Of a DNA stretch of 64,000 nt, positions 56,391-64,000 are shown piece by piece; positions within the stretch are counted from its first letter, which is position 1, and every line of letters starts with the position of its first letter. This DNA comes from Bordetella parapertussis. Lineage in GTDB: Bacteria; Pseudomonadota; Gammaproteobacteria; Burkholderiales; Casimicrobiaceae. The translations under genes were made by a program, and so were the position numbers. Below the pieces are notes generated by a model. It searched no databases. It saw nothing but the letters and a program-made list of their open reading frames with translations, and was not told the DNA's origin. The stretch is taken from the NCBI GenBank assembly GCA_943331295.2, contig CALQLA020000011.1, positions 56,637 to 120,636 of the forward strand. The letters are read 5' to 3'.

Positions 56391-56867
56391 CTAGTTGTAG
56401 ATCACCCAGGGATCGAGCGGTTCGACGGCGGCGTGCCAGCCCCGCGCGACCTTGGCGTTGATCACGTACTTGACCACCGTCGTGCGCTCGGGCCGCGCCT
56501 TCAGCGTGCAGCTGAACGACTTCTCGTCGGGGGCCGGCCCGCAGTCGAAGTGCGACCCGTTCGTGCGCAGGACGATGCCATCCTTCCCGGAGAACGAGAA
56601 GTCCTCCTTGTCCGCGGCCGCGAGCCGCCAGGTGACCGTCGGGCTGTCGCGGCTGATCACGACGAAATCGACGGCGGTCCGGACGCAATTGCGAAAGAAC
56701 GAGCAGCTGCGGTCGATCTGGACCTCGACCACGCATTCCTTCTCTTTCTCGCAGGCGACCTGCGTCGCGGCGCGGTCGCCGACGTTGAGGCCTGCGTACT
56801 GCGTCGACGCGCATGCCGCCAGCAGCAGCGCGGCAGCGAAAGCGGTTGCCAATGATGGAACTCTCAT
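56391..56867 (-). CDS. Putative lipoprotein of unknown function
   Basis: 158 residues. A signal peptide with lipobox LLAAC predicts acylation. The mature part has several cysteines (VACEKEKECVVEVQ, CSFFRNC, FDCG, FSCTLK) that could pair in the periplasm. No family recognised. It faces the regulator gene and ends 65 bases from it. Confidence 0.75.
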   Translation of the reverse strand: MRVPSLATAFAAALLLAACASTQYAGLNVGDRAATQVACEKEKECVVEVQIDRSCSFFRNCVRTAVDFVVISRDSPTVTWRLAAADKEDFSFSGKDGIVLRTNGSHFDCGPAPDEKSFSCTLKARPERTTVVKYVINAKVARGWHAAVEPLDPWVIYN

Positions 56868-57070
56868 TCGCGTGCTCCCTGGTTGTGAACCGTCGAGGTG
56901 ACCGCACCGCGGCGGCGGCGCTTTCCCTCGCGACGCCTCGACGGTGCTCCGTCATTGCACGCCGACCGTTGCCGATGGCGTGCAGCGCCTATGTCATCAC
57001 GAGCGGGGCGGCTTGTCGAGTGGCGCCCGGGGAGGGCGGCCGCCGGGCGGGCGGGAAGGCAGCGCGGGCG

Positions 57071-57922
57071 CTACGTGCCGCGTGCCACCGGCCGCGCCGG
57101 GTCGGCGCACCATTCGCTCCACGAGCCCGGATAGAGCCGCGCGCCCGGCAGGCCCGCCACCTCCATCGCCAGCGCATTGTGGCAGGCGGTCACGCCCGAG
57201 CCGCACTGGTGCACGACGACGCTCGCGGGCCGTGTCCCGAGGAGCGCCGCGAATCCGGCGCGCAGTTCCGCGGCCGGCCGGAACGTGCCGTCGGGCTGGA
57301 GGTTCCGCGCGAACGGATGGTTGACCGCGCCCGGAATGTGCCCGGCGACAGGGTCGAGCGGCTCGACGTCGCCGCGGTAGCGCTCGGGCGCGCGGGCGTC
57401 GACGACCAGCAGCGAGCCGCGGCCGAGGTCGGCCAGCAGGTCGTCGGCGTCGACCGTACCGGCGCCGGCTCGCGGCACGAAGGTCGCGCCCCGCGGCGTG
57501 GGCGCTTCGCCGGTCGTCGCGCGGCCCTCGGCGACCCATTTCGCGTAGCCGCCGTCCAGCACGGCAACCGTGTCGTGACCCAGCCAGCGCAGCATCCACC
57601 ACAGGCGCGAGGCGTACATCCCGTTGCCCTGGTCGTAGACCACCACCTGCGCGTCGCGGTCGATGCCGAGACGCCCGAATACGGCAGCGGCGGCCTCCGG
57701 GGAAGGCAGCGGGTGCCGGCCGTTGCGCCCCGACTTGGCCGCCGACAGGTCGCGGTCGAGATGCGCGAAGCGCGCGCCGGGAATGTGCCCGGCGGCATAC
57801 TGCGCCTCGCCCCAGGCGTCGGCCGCCGCGAGGTCGTGGCGCAGGTCGACGACGACGAGGTTCGGCGCGCCGATGCGCGCGGCGAGTTCGGAAGTGGCGA
57901 CGAGCGTCGTAAGCATGGTCAT
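57071..57922 (-). CDS. Sulfurtransferase (two rhodanese domains, SseA-like)
   Basis: About 283 residues: an inactive N-terminal rhodanese domain and a C-terminal one with the active cysteine in HQCGSGVTA. The CGSGVTA loop fits 3-mercaptopyruvate sulfurtransferases. Starts at ATG 57922 or 57916 are both possible; the longest frame begins with TTG 57934. It lies 78 bases downstream of the Rieske oxygenase gene on the same strand. Confidence 0.92.
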   Translation of the reverse strand: MTMLTTLVATSELAARIGAPNLVVVDLRHDLAAADAWGEAQYAAGHIPGARFAHLDRDLSAAKSGRNGRHPLPSPEAAAAVFGRLGIDRDAQVVVYDQGNGMYASRLWWMLRWLGHDTVAVLDGGYAKWVAEGRATTGEAPTPRGATFVPRAGAGTVDADDLLADLGRGSLLVVDARAPERYRGDVEPLDPVAGHIPGAVNHPFARNLQPDGTFRPAAELRAGFAALLGTRPASVVVHQCGSGVTACHNALAMEVAGLPGARLYPGSWSEWCADPARPVARGT

Positions 57923-58000
57923 GGGCACGGGCAATGAGAGCGGGATGAAGGCAGGGCCGGCGAAGAGCCGCGCAACGGTGGGAAGACGCGCGCGGCGCCG

Positions 58001-59113
58001 CTACTTCCGGGCGGCTTCGTGGTCGACTTCGCGGCGCAGGAACTCGTGGAAGTGCTGCATGCCGTCTTCCATCGGCGACTGGTACGGGCCCACCTCGCTG
58101 CGTCCCGCGCGGTACAGCGCGAGGCGGCCGGCATCCATCCGCTCGGCGATCTCGTCGTCCTCGATCGCCGTCTCCATGTACGCGGCCTGCTCGGCCTCGA
58201 CGAACTCGCGCTCGAACAGCGCGATCTCCTCGGGGTAGTAGAACTCCACGATGTTGGTCGAGCGGTCCACGCCGCGCGGCACCACGGTGCTCACCACCAG
58301 CACGTGCGGGTACCACTCGATCATCACGTTGGGGTAGTACACCATCCAGATCGCGCCGAACGGGGGCTGCTCGCCGCGGTAGAAGTCGAGCACCGCCTTG
58401 TGCCAGCGCTCGTAGGTCCGCGTGCCGGGCTTCGCGAGGCCGTTGTTGATGCCGACGGTCTGCACCGAGTGCCAGGCGGAGAACTCCCACTTGAGGTCGC
58501 TGCAGGTGACGAACTGGCCGAGCCCGGGGTGGAACGGCGCGACGTGGTAGTCCTCGAGATAGACCTCGATGAAGGACTTCCAGTTGTACTTGCAGTCGTG
58601 GACCTCCACGCGGTCGAGCACGTGGCCCGAGAAGTCGAACCGGTCGAGCGCGGTGATCGACGCGAGGTCGCGGGCGACGTCGCGCGGGCCGTCGAACAGC
58701 AGGCCGCGCCAGTTCTGCAGCGTCGAGCGGCCGAGGTCGAGGCACGGCTTGTCGTCGAAGTGCGGCGCGCCGAGGAACTCGCCCTTCAAGTCGTAGGTCC
58801 AGCGGTGGATCGGGCAGACGATGTTCTGCGCGTTGCCCCGGCCCTTCAGCATGATCGCCTGCCGGTGCCGGCAGATGTTCGACAGGAGTTCGATCCCGCT
58901 GCGGTTGCGCACCAGCACCTGCGCGCCGTCGCGCGCTTCGAGGGCGTGATAGTCGCCGACGTTGGGCACCATCAGCTCGTGGCCCACGTAGCCCGGCGCG
59001 CGGCTGAACAGCGAACGCTGCTCGGCGGCGTAGACATCGGGGTCGCAGTACCAGGAGACCGGGAGTTGCGACGTGGCGCCCCGGAACTGACCCGCAGTGG
59101 CGAGATCGGACAT
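58001..59113 (-). CDS. Rieske-type ring-hydroxylating oxygenase alpha subunit
   Basis: A 370-residue protein. The [2Fe-2S] ligands are CRH and CPIHRW in SNICRHRQAIML...VCPIHRW, and the mononuclear iron site is likely EDYHVAPFH. It resembles the choline/phenylpropionate-type oxygenase alpha subunits. No reductase or ferredoxin partner is encoded nearby. ATG 59113 starts MSDLATAGQFRG; a good promoter lies upstream at 59273-59302. Confidence 0.9.
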   Translation of the reverse strand: MSDLATAGQFRGATSQLPVSWYCDPDVYAAEQRSLFSRAPGYVGHELMVPNVGDYHALEARDGAQVLVRNRSGIELLSNICRHRQAIMLKGRGNAQNIVCPIHRWTYDLKGEFLGAPHFDDKPCLDLGRSTLQNWRGLLFDGPRDVARDLASITALDRFDFSGHVLDRVEVHDCKYNWKSFIEVYLEDYHVAPFHPGLGQFVTCSDLKWEFSAWHSVQTVGINNGLAKPGTRTYERWHKAVLDFYRGEQPPFGAIWMVYYPNVMIEWYPHVLVVSTVVPRGVDRSTNIVEFYYPEEIALFEREFVEAEQAAYMETAIEDDEIAERMDAGRLALYRAGRSEVGPYQSPMEDGMQHFHEFLRREVDHEAARK

Positions 59114-59469
59114 CAGCCCTCCAGTTCGTCGCGCATTGAAATTGAAGCCAACCAACCCAACCCAACAACCCGGGACGATTACGGCGCGTGAATGCAACTT
59201 CAGGCCGCCCCGGACCGCTCTGCTAAGTCGGCCGCGCGAGGAGTTCGCTGAGGCCGCATCGGTAAACGTGTTAGTATACAAGGCTGTTCGAAAGCGGGTC
59301 AACCTTGCACGCGTCGTCCGCGTCGGCGGACAGCCGATGCACCGCGCGACGACGGCCTTGCCGCTTCGGCGCGCTGCATGCGCCTGACGCGTCCGGTGCG
59401 GCGCAGACGCTGTCCCACTGTCCTGTCCTGCCCGCGACTCATCGCCCGTCAACTCCTCCCGATCCCGCG
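59114..59469. other. Divergent gap between the Rieske gene and xseB
   Basis: A 356-base gap without a supported gene. It holds the minus-strand promoter at 59273-59302 and otherwise no clear signal. Promoters for xseB-ispA-dxs should lie here or be weak. Confidence 0.45.
59273..59302 (-). promoter_or_regulatory. Sigma-70 promoter for the Rieske oxygenase
   Basis: On the minus strand: TTGACC (59302-59297), an 18-base spacer, TATACT (59278-59273). Both boxes differ from consensus by one base. The leader to ATG 59113 would be about 150 bases. Confidence 0.65.
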
Positions 59470-59739
59470 ATGGCCACTTCCCGCACCGCCCCCGCCAGTT
59501 TCGAGACCGCGCTCGCCGAGCTCGAGGAAATCGTCGCGACGATGGAAGGCGGCCAGCTTCCGCTCAAGGATTCGCTCGCCGCCTACCAGCGCGGCGCGGC
59601 GCTGCTCAAGTTCTGCCAGGCGACGCTGAAGGACGCGCAGCAGCAGGTCGAGGTGCTGGAGAAGGGCGTGCTGAAGACCTTCGACGCGCCCGGCCGCGGC
59701 ATGACGCCGGACGAGGCGCCGGACGACGATGACTCCTGA
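59470..59739 (+). CDS. xseB: Exodeoxyribonuclease VII small subunit
   Basis: An 89-residue subunit with the conserved FETALAELEEIVATMEGGQLPLKDSLAAYQRG core and an acidic tail ending DDDDS. Partner XseA is not in the window. It overlaps ispA by 11 bases, the usual betaproteobacterial xseB-ispA-dxs arrangement. Confidence 0.95.
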   Translation: MATSRTAPASFETALAELEEIVATMEGGQLPLKDSLAAYQRGAALLKFCQATLKDAQQQVEVLEKGVLKTFDAPGRGMTPDEAPDDDDS

Positions 59740-60616
59740 CCTCGCCTGGGCTGCCTGGGCCCGGGAACGGCAGCAGCGGGTCGAGGCCGAACTCGAGCGC
59801 CGGCTCCCCCCCGACGGTGAGGGCGCGACCACGCTGCACCGCGCGATGCGCTACGCGGTGCTGGGCGGCGGCAAGCGCGTGCGCCCGTTGCTGGCCTACG
59901 CCGCGGGCGAACTGGCCGGCGCCGGCATCGCAGCCGTGGACGCCGTCGCCGTCGCCGTCGAGATGGTCCACGGCTATTCGCTGGTCCACGACGACCTTCC
60001 CTGCATGGACGACGACACCCTGCGCCGCGGCAAGCCGACGTGCCACGTCGCGTTCGGCGAGGCGACGGCGCTGCTCGCCGGCGACGCGCTGCAGGCGCTG
60101 GCGTTCGCCGTGCTGGGCCGCGGCGCGCTGCCCGACCCCGCGACGGCCTGCACGCTGCTGGCGGACGCCGCCGGCGTCCTGGGCATGGCCGGCGGCCAGG
60201 CGACCGACCTCGAGGCCACCGGCACCGTGCTCGACCTGCCGCGCCTCGAGACGATGCACCGCATGAAAACCGGTGCGCTGATCCGCGGCGCCGTCAGGCT
60301 GGGCGCCGCCGCGGGACGGCCGTTGGCCGCCGGCGAGGTCGCCGCGCTCGACGCCTATGCGCGCGCTGCCGGCCTCGCGTTCCAGGTCGTCGACGACGTG
60401 CTCGACGTCGAGGGCTCGGCGGCATCGCTCGGCAAGACCGCCGGCAAGGACGCGGAGCAGGGCAAGTCGACGTTCGTGTCGATCCTGGGGCTCGCCGAGG
60501 CGAAGGCCCGCGCCGAAGCGCTGCGCCGCGAGGCGCACGCCGCGCTCGCGCCGTTCGGCGGCAGCGCGCGGCGGCTCGCCGAGCTCGCCGACTGGATCGT
60601 GCTGAGGACGAACTGA
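59729..60616 (+). CDS. ispA: Farnesyl diphosphate synthase (polyprenyl synthase)
   Basis: A 295-residue trans-prenyltransferase. First aspartate-rich motif DDLPCMDDD, second DDVLD, and GGGKRVRP upstream. It condenses IPP with DMAPP and GPP to FPP. The stop overlaps the dxs ATG by one base (TGATG), linking it to the isoprenoid precursor enzyme. Confidence 0.94.
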   Translation: MTPDLAWAAWARERQQRVEAELERRLPPDGEGATTLHRAMRYAVLGGGKRVRPLLAYAAGELAGAGIAAVDAVAVAVEMVHGYSLVHDDLPCMDDDTLRRGKPTCHVAFGEATALLAGDALQALAFAVLGRGALPDPATACTLLADAAGVLGMAGGQATDLEATGTVLDLPRLETMHRMKTGALIRGAVRLGAAAGRPLAAGEVAALDAYARAAGLAFQVVDDVLDVEGSAASLGKTAGKDAEQGKSTFVSILGLAEAKARAEALRREAHAALAPFGGSARRLAELADWIVLRTN

Positions 60617-62505
60617 TGCACCCGCTGCTCGACCGGATCGACGAACCCGCCGCGTTGCGCCGCCTCGCGCGCGCAGAGCTGCCGCAGCTCGCGGCGGAAC
60701 TGCGCGCCTTCCTGCTCGAGTCGGTCGGCCGCACCGGCGGTCACCTGTCGTCGAACCTCGGCACCGTCGAACTCACCGTCGCGCTGCACTATGTGTTCGA
60801 CACGCCGAACGACCGCATCGTCTGGGACGTCGGCCACCAGACCTACGCGCACAAGATCCTCACCGGGCGCCGGGCGGCGATGAGCCGCCTGCGCATGGCC
60901 GGCGGGCCGTCGGGCTTTCCGCGGCGCGCGGAAAGCCCCTACGACACGTTCGGCACCGCGCATTCGTCGACGTCGATCTCCGCCGCGCTCGGCATGGCGA
61001 TCGCGGCGAGGCAGAAGGGCGAGGACCGCGCGGTGATCGCCGTGATCGGCGATGGCGCGATGAGCGCGGGGATGGCCTTCGAGGCGCTCAACAACGCGGG
61101 CACCTCCGGCGCGAACCTGCTCGTGATCCTGAACGACAACGACATGTCGATCTCGGAGCCGGTCGGCGCGTTCAACAACTACCTCGCGCGGCTCCTGTCG
61201 GGCCGCGCGTACAACTACGTCCGCCGCGGCGGCAAGGAAATGCTGGCGCGGCTGCGGCCGGTGCAGGAGCTCGCCAAGCGCTGGGAAGAGCACATGAAGG
61301 GCATGGTCCTGCCCGGCACGCTGTTCGAGGAGTTCGGCTTCAACTACATCGGCCCGATCGACGGGCACGACCTCGACACGCTGACGACGACGCTCGCCAA
61401 CGTGCGCGAGCTGAAGGGACCGCAGCTGCTCCACGTCGTCACCCGGAAGGGCCACGGCTATCCGCTCGCGGAGGACGACCCGATCCTCTATCACGGCGTG
61501 TCGAAGTTCGACCCCGCCGTCGGCATCGTCGCGAAGCCCGCGACGCGGCCCGCCTACACGCAGGTTTTCGGCGACTGGCTGTGCGACATGGCGGCGCGCG
61601 ACGACCGCGTGATCGGCATCACCCCGGCGATGCGCGAAGGCTCGGGCCTCGTCCGCTTCTCCCAGGAGTATCCCGACCGCTACTTCGACGTCGGCATCGC
61701 CGAGCAGCATGCGGTGACGTTCGCCGCCGGGCTTGCCTGCGAGGGCCTGAAGCCGGTGGTCGCCATCTACTCGACGTTCCTGCAGCGCGCCTACGACCAG
61801 CTGATCCACGACGTCGCGCTGCAGAACCTGCCGGTGCTGTTCGCGATCGACCGCGCCGGCATCGTCGGCGCCGACGGCGCCACCCACGCGGGCGCGTTCG
61901 ACCATTCGTACCTGCGCTGCCTGCCGAACATGATCGTGATGGCGCCCTCCGACGAGGACGAGTGCCGGCAAATGCTCTACACCGGGATCCTGCACGACGG
62001 CCCGGCGGCCGTGCGCTACCCCCGCGGGACGGGACCGGGCGCCGTGCCGCGCGCGGAAATGACGGCACTGCCGATCGGCCGCGGCGAGGTGCGGCGCGAA
62101 GCGCGCCCGCGCGCGCACCGCATCGCGATCCTCGCCTTCGGCAGCATGCTGGCGCCGGCGCTCGAGGCGGCCGAGGAGATCGACGCCACCGTCGCCAACA
62201 TGCGCTTCGTGAAGCCGCTCGACGCGGCCCTGATCGCGCGCCTCGCCCGCGAGCACGACGCCTTCATCACCGTCGAGGAGAACGCGATCGCCGGCGGCGC
62301 CGGGAGCGGCGTGGCCGAAGTCCTCGCCGCGCAAGGCATCTCCATTCCCATCCTGCACCTCGGGCTGCCCGACCGCTTCCTCGATCACGGCGATTCCGCG
62401 GAGATCCTCGCCGCGGCGGGGCTCGACGCCCGCGGCATCGTGGCGGCGACGCTGGCGCGCTTCGGCCAGCGCCGGCAGGACGTCCGCGCCAAGCCCGCCG
62501 CCTGA
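60616..62505 (+). CDS. dxs: 1-deoxy-D-xylulose-5-phosphate synthase
   Basis: A 629-residue thiamine-diphosphate enzyme making DXP from pyruvate and glyceraldehyde-3-phosphate, the entry to the MEP pathway. Seen: GGHLSSNLG, ThDP/metal motif [16 protein letters not shown] with [22 protein letters not shown] and [13 protein letters not shown] 60616 begins [17 protein letters not shown]. The earlier open frame is a shadow through ispA. Confidence 0.97.
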   Translation: MHPLLDRIDEPAALRRLARAELPQLAAELRAFLLESVGRTGGHLSSNLGTVELTVALHYVFDTPNDRIVWDVGHQTYAHKILTGRRAAMSRLRMAGGPSGFPRRAESPYDTFGTAHSSTSISAALGMAIAARQKGEDRAVIAVIGDGAMSAGMAFEALNNAGTSGANLLVILNDNDMSISEPVGAFNNYLARLLSGRAYNYVRRGGKEMLARLRPVQELAKRWEEHMKGMVLPGTLFEEFGFNYIGPIDGHDLDTLTTTLANVRELKGPQLLHVVTRKGHGYPLAEDDPILYHGVSKFDPAVGIVAKPATRPAYTQVFGDWLCDMAARDDRVIGITPAMREGSGLVRFSQEYPDRYFDVGIAEQHAVTFAAGLACEGLKPVVAIYSTFLQRAYDQLIHDVALQNLPVLFAIDRAGIVGADGATHAGAFDHSYLRCLPNMIVMAPSDEDECRQMLYTGILHDGPAAVRYPRGTGPGAVPRAEMTALPIGRGEVRREARPRAHRIAILAFGSMLAPALEAAEEIDATVANMRFVKPLDAALIARLAREHDAFITVEENAIAGGAGSGVAEVLAAQGISIPILHLGLPDRFLDHGDSAEILAAAGLDARGIVAATLARFGQRRQDVRAKPAA

Positions 62506-62546
62506 GGCGCGCGGACCCTCGCCGCAGCGCTCCCCGGCCCATCAGG

Positions 62547-62552
62547 TAGAAT
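62547..62552 (+). promoter_or_regulatory. folE2: Possible -10 box very close to folE2
   Basis: TAGAAT ends only seven bases before ATG 62560. If used, the transcript would start at or near the initiation codon (leaderless). No -35 was found; low certainty. Confidence 0.25.
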
Positions 62553-62559
62553 TTCGGCC

Positions 62560-63378
62560 ATGAATCGTCCCGACAACCCGCAAACGCTGTTCCCGATCCC
62601 CGACGTGCAGTCGGGCAGCGACGAGCGCGAGCTCGCGATCGACCAGGTCGGCATCAAGGGCCTGCGCTATCCGCTCTCGTTCGCCGATGCGGGCGGCCTC
62701 GCCCAGCCGACGATCGCCGACTGCAGCGTCTACGTCGCGCTGCCGGCCGACCGCAAGGGCACGCACATGTCGCGGCTGGTCGCGCTGCTCGAGGCGCGCA
62801 CCGACCCGGCGCTGCCGCCGCTGTCGACCGCGAACTTCCACGAGCTCCTCGACAAGCTGCTCGTGCTGCTCGAGGCGCCGGCCGGCCGGATCGAGTTCGC
62901 GTTCCCGTTCTTCATCCGCAAGACGGCGCCGGTGTCGGGCGTCGCGAGCCTGCTCGACTACCAGGCGCGGCTCACCGGCGAGACGCTGGACGGCCGCTAC
63001 CGGCAGCTGGTCGCGGTCGCGGTGCCAGTGACCTCGCTGTGCCCGTGCTCCAAGGAAATCTCGGAATACGGCGCGCACAACCAGCGCTCGACGGTGACGA
63101 TCACCGTGCGCCCGCGCGCGCCGCTGCACCTGACCGACCTGATCCGCGTCGCCGAGGAGGAGGCCTCCAGCGAGCTCTACGGGCTCCTGAAGCGCGCCGA
63201 CGAGAAGTACGTGACCGAGCGTGCATACGACAACCCGAAGTTCGTCGAGGACCTCGTGCGCAGCATCGCCGCGCGCCTCGCCGCCGACGCCCGCCTCGAC
63301 GGCTTCTCCGTCGAGGCCGAGAACTTCGAGTCGATCCACAACCACTCGGCCTACGCGCGGATTGCCCGCGGGCTGTAG
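62560..63378 (+). CDS. folE2: GTP cyclohydrolase I, FolE2 type
   Basis: A 272-residue type IB GTP cyclohydrolase, making dihydroneopterin triphosphate for folate with metals other than zinc tolerated. Motifs include [40 protein letters not shown] with the active cysteines, and [12 protein letters not shown]. No folE(IA) is seen. Folate synthesis also uses FolK encoded at 42966. Confidence 0.94.
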   Translation: MNRPDNPQTLFPIPDVQSGSDERELAIDQVGIKGLRYPLSFADAGGLAQPTIADCSVYVALPADRKGTHMSRLVALLEARTDPALPPLSTANFHELLDKLLVLLEAPAGRIEFAFPFFIRKTAPVSGVASLLDYQARLTGETLDGRYRQLVAVAVPVTSLCPCSKEISEYGAHNQRSTVTITVRPRAPLHLTDLIRVAEEEASSELYGLLKRADEKYVTERAYDNPKFVEDLVRSIAARLAADARLDGFSVEAENFESIHNHSAYARIARGL

Positions 63379-63415
63379 CGCCGCGCCGCGGTACCGCCGC
63401 ACCGACTCCCCTGCA

Positions 63416-64000
63416 ATGCGTGACGTTGCCATCTTCCGCTTCTCCCCGACCGAGGGGCCGGCGTACTTCGCCGACTGGCTCGACGCCCGCGGCATCGGCC
63501 GGCGCCTCGTCGCGCTGGACGAAGGCGCGTCGGTGCCGGCCGACCCGCGCGCGTTTGCCGGGATCGCGATGATGGGCGGTTCGATGAGCGTCAACGACCC
63601 GCTGCCCTGGGTTGGCCCCCTCGCGGCGCTGCTGCGCGCGGCCGTAGCGGCCGAGGTGCCCGTGATCGGCCACTGCCTCGGCGGGCAGATGCTCGCGCGG
63701 GCGCTCGGCGCGCCGGTCACCCGGGCGCGCGAAACCGAGATCGGCTGGATCGACGTCGAGGTCGCCGATCCCGCGGCTGCCGGCGAATGGTTCGGCGGCC
63801 GGTCCGCGTTCGAGGTCTTCCAGTGGCATAACGAGGCGTTCGCGCTGCCCCAGGGCGCCACGCGCGTGCTGACCAACCGCCACAACCCGAACCAGGCGTA
63901 CGTCGTCGACGGCCGCCACATCGGGTTCCAGTGCCACGTCGAGATGACGCGCGACCTGGTCGAAGACTGGATCGGCACGGGAGCCGACGAGCTGCCGGCC
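63416..64000 (+). CDS. Class I glutamine amidotransferase-like protein (cut by window end)
   Basis: Starts at ATG 63416 (MRDVAIFRFSPTEGPAYFADWL) and is open to the last base; the true end lies beyond. The nucleophile region is GHCLGGQMLARALG, and the His-Glu pair probably lies in FQCHVEMT. It resembles GMP synthase-like stand-alone amidotransferases. The C-terminus is missing; product uncertain. Confidence 0.8.
   Translation, partial: MRDVAIFRFSPTEGPAYFADWLDARGIGRRLVALDEGASVPADPRAFAGIAMMGGSMSVNDPLPWVGPLAALLRAAVAAEVPVIGHCLGGQMLARALGAPVTRARETEIGWIDVEVADPAAAGEWFGGRSAFEVFQWHNEAFALPQGATRVLTNRHNPNQAYVVDGRHIGFQCHVEMTRDLVEDWIGTGADELPA

Overview
This window looks like chromosomal DNA of a GC-rich betaproteobacterium, probably Burkholderiales or a close relative. 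The main reason is gene order. The run hisD-C-B-H-A-F-I-E, a HIT gene, tatABC, a Do-type protease, petABC, sspA and sspB is the usual betaproteobacterial arrangement. So are pcnB-folK-dNK-panB-panC and xseB-ispA-dxs. Species cannot be set from this window alone.

Layout. Positions 1-12.65 kb are core: the end of the histidine operon, the Tat translocase, a periplasmic protease divergent from the cytochrome bc1 genes, the regulators sspA and sspB, and tRNA-Thr(UGU). Positions 12.65-24.88 kb look accessory. They open directly behind the tRNA with a visibly AT-richer gene and close at an isolated 3' half of a threonine-like tRNA. Inside are two transporters with built-in cyclic-nucleotide-binding domains (SulP-STAS-CNB and a ZIP-like protein split by a CNB domain), transcribed divergently. 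Next is an overlapping gene string: a Cache-type class III nucleotide cyclase, a membrane sensor, a sensor-MFS fusion, an orphan ABC-type binding protein and a histidine phosphatase. A hydrolase on the other strand ends the block. Positions 24.9-33.9 kb are mixed metabolic genes with dnaE. Positions 34.0-40.6 kb encode a MacAB/FtsX-type ABC system that is interrupted by an inverted fimV-like gene. Positions 40.6-45.7 kb hold panC, panB, a deoxynucleoside kinase, folK, pcnB and an rluE-like gene. Positions 46.1-49.2 kb hold a cold-shock gene with clpS and clpA. Positions 49.3-59.1 kb hold flavocytochrome c sulfide dehydrogenase-like genes, isocitrate lyase, an RNA cyclic phosphodiesterase, a cyclase/NB-ARC/TPR regulator, a sulfurtransferase and a Rieske oxygenase. 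Positions 59.5-64.0 kb hold xseB, ispA, dxs, folE2 and an unfinished glutamine amidotransferase.

How parts may work together. The most unusual unit is 12.8-23.6 kb. One cyclase and two transporters whose own CNB domains keep the residues needed to bind a cyclic nucleotide lie side by side. This suggests, by inference, a local second-messenger circuit that senses something outside the cell and gates anion and metal-type transport. Separately, three proteins in the window carry twin-arginine signals (the Rieske subunit of bc1, the sulfide dehydrogenase flavoprotein and the orphan binding protein), and the Tat translocase that would export them is also encoded here.
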